A stretch of DNA of 64,000 nucleotides, taken from the NCBI GenBank assembly GCA_963833745.1, contig CAWHZD010000001.1, forward strand, positions 124,001 to 188,000, read 5' to 3'. Shown in pieces: positions 60,146-64,000 of the stretch (the first letter of the stretch is position 1; every line of letters starts with the position of its first letter). The notes under the pieces were generated by a model that made no database searches, was not told the DNA's origin, and saw only the letters and a list, made by a program, of their open reading frames with translations. The position numbers and the translations under genes were made by a program. This DNA comes from AP-15 sp963833745. Lineage in GTDB: Bacteria; Pseudomonadota; Alphaproteobacteria; ATCC43930; CGMCC-115725.

Positions 60146-61762
60146 TCACGCCTGGGCGTCTTCGAGGACCATGGCGGCGCATTTTTCGCCGATCATGATC
60201 GAGGGCGCATTGGTGTTGCCGCCCGGCACCTGCGGCATGATCGAAGCGTCGGCGACTCGCAGCCCCTCGATGCCGTGGACCCGCAGCCGCGGGTCGACCA
60301 CCGCATCCACCTCGCGGCCCATCCGGCAAGTGCCGACCGGGTGCAGGTTGGAGACCCCGCGGACGCGGATCTCCTCGATCATGTCGGATTCGCTCTCCAC
60401 CTGCGGACCGGGCAATACCTCCTCGACCACGAACGGCTTCAGCGCCGGCTGGGCGGCGATCTTGCGGCTCAATCGCATGCCATATATCAGCGCCTGGAAA
60501 TCGGCATCGCTCGCCAAAAAGTTAAATTGGATCGCCGGCGGCGCCAGCGGGTCGGGGCTCTTGATCCGCACCCAGCCGCGGCCGTCCGGGCGCAGATGCA
60601 CCGGGCTGAAGGTGAAGGCCGAGAACGGATGCGGCTTGATCCCGGTGCGCAGCCGCTCGAGTGCACTCCAGCCCGACATGTTGATCTGGAGGTCGGGCTG
60701 CTCGAGGCGCGGGTCGGTGCGCACCAGGGCGCCGGCATAGATCCCGGCGTTCGAGAGATGACCCGAGCGGCTCACCGCATATTGCGCCGCGGCCTTGAGC
60801 TTGAGTATCGGGCTCATCGCCATGTCGTTTACGGTAACCTTCTGCGGGCATCGCCACACCAGATAGGTGTTGAAATGGTCGTGGAGATGGGCGCCGACCC
60901 CGGGCATGTCGCGCGCCACCGGGATGCCGAACTCGGCCAGCAGGTCGGCCGGGCCGAGCCCGGAAAGCTGCAGCAGCTGCGGCGAGCCGTAAACGCCACC
61001 CGAGACGACGATTTCGCCGCGCGCCCGGGCGGTCTTGGGCCCGTCGGGGGTGTGGTACTCGACACCGACGGCGCGGCCGTCCTCGAACAGAATGCGGGTC
61101 GCGTGCGCGTTGGTCGCGATCGTCAAATTCTGCCGGCCGCGCGCCGGGCCCAGATAGGCCCGGGCCGAGCTCCAGCGGCGGCGATTGGTGGTGGTCGTCT
61201 GGTAGTACCCGACGCCTTCCTGCCGGGCGCCGTTGAAATCGTTATTGGCGGGGATGCCGGCCTCGATCGAGGCTGCGACCATCGCGTCGCCGAGCGGCGA
61301 ACGAACCGGGTTCGAGACGTGCAGTGGGCCACCCTTGCCGTGAAACTCGTCGGGCCCGCGTTCCTGGTCCTCGGCCTGCTTGAAGAACGGCAATACCGAA
61401 TCCCAGTCCCAACCCTCGCAGCCGCGCTGGCGCCAGCCGTCGTAATCGGTCGAAGTGCCGCGCATGTAGACCATGCCGTTGATCGAGCTGGTGCCGCCCA
61501 AGACCTTGCCGCGCGGCTGGTAGAGGGTGCGATTGTTGAGCTCCTTTTCGGGCTCGCTCTCGAACATCCAATTCAGCTGCGGATTGGTGAACGTCTTGGT
61601 ATAGCCGAGCGGGATATGAATCCACGGGTTGGTGTCGCGTCCGCCCGCTTCGAGCAACAGCACGCGATAGCGGCCGGATTCGCTGAGCCGCCCGGCCACC
61701 GCGCAGCCCGCCGATCCCGCCCCGGTCACGATGAAGTCGTAGGTGTCCTCGGCCGCCGTCAT
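60146..61762 (-). CDS. GMC family oxidoreductase (choline-dehydrogenase-like)
   Basis: A 538-residue FAD-dependent alcohol oxidoreductase. YDFIVTGAGSAGCAVAGRLSE is the dinucleotide-binding motif. RGKVLGGTSSINGMVYMRG is the first GMC signature and GEIVVSGGVYGSPQLLQLSGLGP the second. The catalytic His is in VSNLHPVGTCRMG, and the C-terminal PQVPGGNTNAPSIMIGEK has the second active-site residue. Similar proteins oxidise choline, aliphatic alcohols or polyethylene glycol; no betaine-aldehyde dehydrogenase is beside it, so choline is only one possibility. ATG at 61762 (MTAAEDTYDF); the frame runs further upstream without similarity. It is divergent from the regulator gene. Confidence 0.9.
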   Translation of the reverse strand: MTAAEDTYDFIVTGAGSAGCAVAGRLSESGRYRVLLLEAGGRDTNPWIHIPLGYTKTFTNPQLNWMFESEPEKELNNRTLYQPRGKVLGGTSSINGMVYMRGTSTDYDGWRQRGCEGWDWDSVLPFFKQAEDQERGPDEFHGKGGPLHVSNPVRSPLGDAMVAASIEAGIPANNDFNGARQEGVGYYQTTTTNRRRWSSARAYLGPARGRQNLTIATNAHATRILFEDGRAVGVEYHTPDGPKTARARGEIVVSGGVYGSPQLLQLSGLGPADLLAEFGIPVARDMPGVGAHLHDHFNTYLVWRCPQKVTVNDMAMSPILKLKAAAQYAVSRSGHLSNAGIYAGALVRTDPRLEQPDLQINMSGWSALERLRTGIKPHPFSAFTFSPVHLRPDGRGWVRIKSPDPLAPPAIQFNFLASDADFQALIYGMRLSRKIAAQPALKPFVVEEVLPGPQVESESDMIEEIRVRGVSNLHPVGTCRMGREVDAVVDPRLRVHGIEGLRVADASIMPQVPGGNTNAPSIMIGEKCAAMVLEDAQA

Positions 61763-61993
61763 TGTCGTTTCCCCGCGTTCAACCTTGCGAAACGATAACG
61801 AAACAAACCGGGCGGGTGAAGGTCCGTTCCCCGCCGGCGTGAGAGCTTGACCCTCCGCAGCACCCCGGCCGAGGCCGACCCCCGACCCAGGCCGGACCGC
61901 CAGGCGAATTCCCCGCGACAACTTTGTGATCTTGACATAGCCTGCCAATGCACGTTTTCGAAGGTTGGGCTGGCTGTTTGGCGTGGCGGACCG

Positions 61994-63769
61994 ATGACCA
62001 TTCGCGAAACAGAGCCCGCGCGAACGCCGGCGAAGCGACTGCGATTCGATCGTTATGTTCTGGATTTGGATCGCGGCTGCCTGCTGCTGAACGGGAACGA
62101 GATCGCCCTTCGGCCAAAGACCTTCGCGATCCTGCGGTGCCTGATCGAAAATGGCGGCCGTCTGGTGTCGAAGGACGAGCTCTTTGCCGCGGTATGGCCC
62201 AATCTCGCGATCACCGATGATGTGCTGGTGCAGAGCATCGGCGAGCTGCGACGGGCGCTCGGAGAGGACGGGTCGCGGCTGATCAGGACAATCCCGCGCC
62301 GCGGCTACCGCTTTGAATCAACTGTATCAGTCATCGCGCCGGTTGACCCGTCCGCGACCGGCACTACGCCGGACTTGGCGGCGTTACGCGACGGCGCTCA
62401 TTCGCGCCGGCCGCACACCGGCTGGCGCGGGCGATCGTTCGCTGCTGTGGTTCTCTCGATCTTGCTTGCCGCGGGGGCGCTGTGGGCCGGTCTCGGCTCC
62501 GGGTGGAAATTTCACAGCACCCTGCGCTCCGGCGGACAATTCGCAAAAAGTGCTGAAATCGGCACCACACCCGCGATCGCCATTCTCCCTTTCCTGAACC
62601 AGAGCTATGTTCCGGACCGCGAGTATTTCGCGGATGGATTGACACAGGACATCATCAACGCGCTGGGCCGGTTTTCCGCGCTGACAGTGATGTCCTGGAA
62701 CGCGGTGTCCCGATACAAGGGCAAACCGGCGAACCCCAGAGAAATCGCCCGCAATCTGGCGGTGCGCTATCAGGTAGAAGGCAGCGTCCAGCAGACCGGG
62801 GACAGCGTGCGGGTGATCTCGCAACTCGTCGATGGGGACGGTCGGGTGCTGTGGTCTGCCCGCTTCGACGAGGCCCTTACGGACCTCTTTACATTGCAGG
62901 ACAAGATCGCCACTCAAATCGCGGAGGCCTTGCCGATCCGCGTGACGCAGATCGAGCAGCGGCGGGTGTTCGCCAAGCCGACCGAAAATCTCGAAGCCTA
63001 TGATGACGTGCTGCGCGCCAGGCCGGCGCTGCAGCGCCCGACGCGGGCAGGCATTGTGGAGGCGCGCGCGCTCCTCAGGCACGCAGTCCAGCTCGACCCG
63101 AACTACGCCGCCGCCTATTCCGCGCTCGCCGAAACCTATCACATCGCCGTATCGATGGGCTGGGCGGAATCGCCGACAGAATTCCTGAGCCGTGCGGAGG
63201 CAATGGCAAACAAAGCGCTCAGTATCGACAGTTCAGATGTGCGCGCGCACATCGTCCTCGGCCGTATCGATATCTTTTATCACCGGTATGAACCGGCAAG
63301 GGAAGAGATGGAGCGTGCGATCGCAATCAATCCGAACGATGCCCGCGGCCTTGCCGGCCGCGGCCACCTTCTGATGTGGTCGGGGCAGACGGATGCCGCG
63401 GTCGAAGCATTGGAGGCGGCGCAACGGATCGATCCCGAGCTGGACTCGACCGATCGCTTTGCCCTCGGTCTGGCATACTATCTGAAACGGCGCTACGACG
63501 CGGCGATCGAACAGGCGGAGCTCAATCTCAGCCTGACCGCAGGCGCGAACTTCAGCCGCGTTTTGCTGGCGGCCGCCTATGCCCAGAAGAACCAAACCGA
63601 GGACGCCGCGCGGGTCGTGACGATGGTACGCCGCATCGATCCGGCCTTCGACCCGCAGGAATTCGGGTCCAAGTTCCTGAACCCGGTCGACCTCGAGCAT
63701 CTGCGCGACGGGCTGCGCAAGGCCGGCCTCCTCCTGCCGGAGGAGCCCGGTCCGCGCTCCGACCACTGA
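61994..63769 (+). CDS. Winged-helix (OmpR/CadC-type) membrane regulator with TolB-like and TPR domains
   Basis: A 591-residue one-component regulator. The OmpR-type winged helix is at about 15-107 (FDRYVLDLDRGCLLLNGNEIALRPKTFAILRCLIENGG, DDVLVQSIGELRRALG, IRTIPRRGYRF). A single transmembrane segment lies at about 148-168. A TolB/FlgO-like domain (about 190-315) has AIAILPFLNQSYVPDREYFADGLTQDIINAL and YQVEGSVQQTGDSVRVISQLVDG. TPR-like repeats occupy about 330-560. It probably senses through the periplasmic part and controls nearby genes such as the divergent GMC oxidoreductase; this is inference. ATG at 61994; TTGACA at 61932-61937 may be part of its promoter. Confidence 0.87.
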   Translation: MTIRETEPARTPAKRLRFDRYVLDLDRGCLLLNGNEIALRPKTFAILRCLIENGGRLVSKDELFAAVWPNLAITDDVLVQSIGELRRALGEDGSRLIRTIPRRGYRFESTVSVIAPVDPSATGTTPDLAALRDGAHSRRPHTGWRGRSFAAVVLSILLAAGALWAGLGSGWKFHSTLRSGGQFAKSAEIGTTPAIAILPFLNQSYVPDREYFADGLTQDIINALGRFSALTVMSWNAVSRYKGKPANPREIARNLAVRYQVEGSVQQTGDSVRVISQLVDGDGRVLWSARFDEALTDLFTLQDKIATQIAEALPIRVTQIEQRRVFAKPTENLEAYDDVLRARPALQRPTRAGIVEARALLRHAVQLDPNYAAAYSALAETYHIAVSMGWAESPTEFLSRAEAMANKALSIDSSDVRAHIVLGRIDIFYHRYEPAREEMERAIAINPNDARGLAGRGHLLMWSGQTDAAVEALEAAQRIDPELDSTDRFALGLAYYLKRRYDAAIEQAELNLSLTAGANFSRVLLAAAYAQKNQTEDAARVVTMVRRIDPAFDPQEFGSKFLNPVDLEHLRDGLRKAGLLLPEEPGPRSDH

Positions 63770-63772
63770 GCG

Positions 63773-64000
63773 TCAGGGTTTCGGAAGGATCGGCCGGTTC
63801 TGGTTGGCCTTGGCGACGTTATCCGCGAGGTGCTCCTGGAACAGGGCCGGTCCGTTCGGCGCCGGCTTGCCGAAGACATAGAGCTTGCCGTCGCTGATCA
63901 GCCAGTTCTCCGGGTTGGCCACGACGATCTCGCCCTTGGCGAGCGCCATCGCGCAGTAGTTGCCGAACTGCGGCGCATAGCGCACGGGATCGGCCTTGAA
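63773..64000 (-). CDS. YHS domain-containing protein, C-terminal part (continues past the window)
   Basis: The frame is open to the window edge, so the N-terminus lies beyond base 64000. The visible 75 residues begin FKADPVRYAPQFGNYCAMALAKGEIVVANP and continue with ENWLISDGKLYVFGKP and FQEHLADNVAKANQNRPILP. This is the pattern of the YHS-domain family seen in secreted alphaproteobacterial proteins. The aromatic/Cys pattern may bind a metal; function unknown. It is convergent with the regulator gene, 3 bases from it. Confidence 0.8.
   Translation of the reverse strand, partial: FKADPVRYAPQFGNYCAMALAKGEIVVANPENWLISDGKLYVFGKPAPNGPALFQEHLADNVAKANQNRPILPKP

Overview
The window is a GC-rich (roughly two thirds G+C by eye), densely coded bacterial chromosome segment. 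The strongest clue to its origin is the minus-strand housekeeping block at 8.5-24.8 kb: DUF4164-like gene - zapA - 6S RNA - YmdB-type phosphoesterase - yebC - ruvC - ruvA - ruvB - tolQ - tolR - tolA - tolB - pal - cpoB - tilS - ftsH - glmM - thiD. That order is characteristic of Alphaproteobacteria, and the ATP12-type chaperone, zinc-free 41-residue L36 and DUF29/DUF1932 proteins agree with it. I cannot name an order or genus from the sequence. No phage, insertion sequence, integrase or CRISPR array was recognised.

Layout. 0-8.5 kb holds small-molecule metabolism: the end of a siroheme-synthase-type gene, two beta-hydroxyacid-dehydrogenase relatives, a lone PD-(D/E)XK nuclease, a DUF29 protein, a probable fluoroacetate dehalogenase, a small membrane protein, tartrate dehydrogenase, a SnoaL-like secreted protein and PhzF. 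8.5-24.8 kb is the envelope, recombination and cell-division block, with a 6S RNA whose 15-bp closing stem can be read directly. 24.8-29 kb has two tandem NHL beta-propeller paralogs, an orphan GlcD-type oxidase, rpmJ and tRNA-Leu. 29-33.6 kb has lipB, a hicAB toxin-antitoxin pair with a perfect 18-bp palindrome in front, and an overlapping rarA-rluC-ATP12 operon. 33.6-38.3 kb has an unusual operon (two carboxymuconolactone-decarboxylase-fold proteins, a GT4 glycosyltransferase and a carbamoyltransferase) and panE. 38.4-43.8 kb has an MlrC-type M81 protein divergent from an M20 amidohydrolase, a signal-less NMT1/THI5-like protein and a CMAH-like metallo-beta-lactamase-fold protein. 43.8-46.6 kb has a CtpA-type protease, an alpha/beta hydrolase, tRNA-Cys, tRNA-Asn and a textbook terminator. 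46.8-52.4 kb is an accessory patch: a zinc-ribbon/adenylate-cyclase/AAA/TPR gene with a one-base frameshift, a perfect CRP-type operator, an unknown protein and a DyP peroxidase. 52.6-64 kb has a frameshifted MetE-like gene, tkt-gap-glgP, a GMC oxidoreductase divergent from a membrane-bound winged-helix/TPR regulator, and the end of a YHS-domain gene.

How the parts work together. The Tol-Pal genes build the trans-envelope constriction machine; RuvABC resolves Holliday junctions; ZapA supports FtsZ; GlmM feeds peptidoglycan and LPS synthesis; FtsH performs membrane quality control. tkt-gap-glgP links glycogen breakdown to central carbon flux. Expected neighbours not seen where they commonly lie include ybgC (before tolQ), fau (after 6S RNA), folP (between ftsH and glmM), glcEF (with glcD) and pgk (after gap).

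The most interesting signals are the dehalogenase with the complete fluoroacetate-dehalogenase residue set, the CRP operator beside a cyclase gene, the hicAB palindrome, the glycosyltransferase/carbamoyltransferase operon, and the signal-less NMT1-like cluster. Two single-base frameshifts and one decayed small gene could reflect real decay or assembly error. I did not find a clearly new multi-gene system; the operon and cluster findings are the best candidates.
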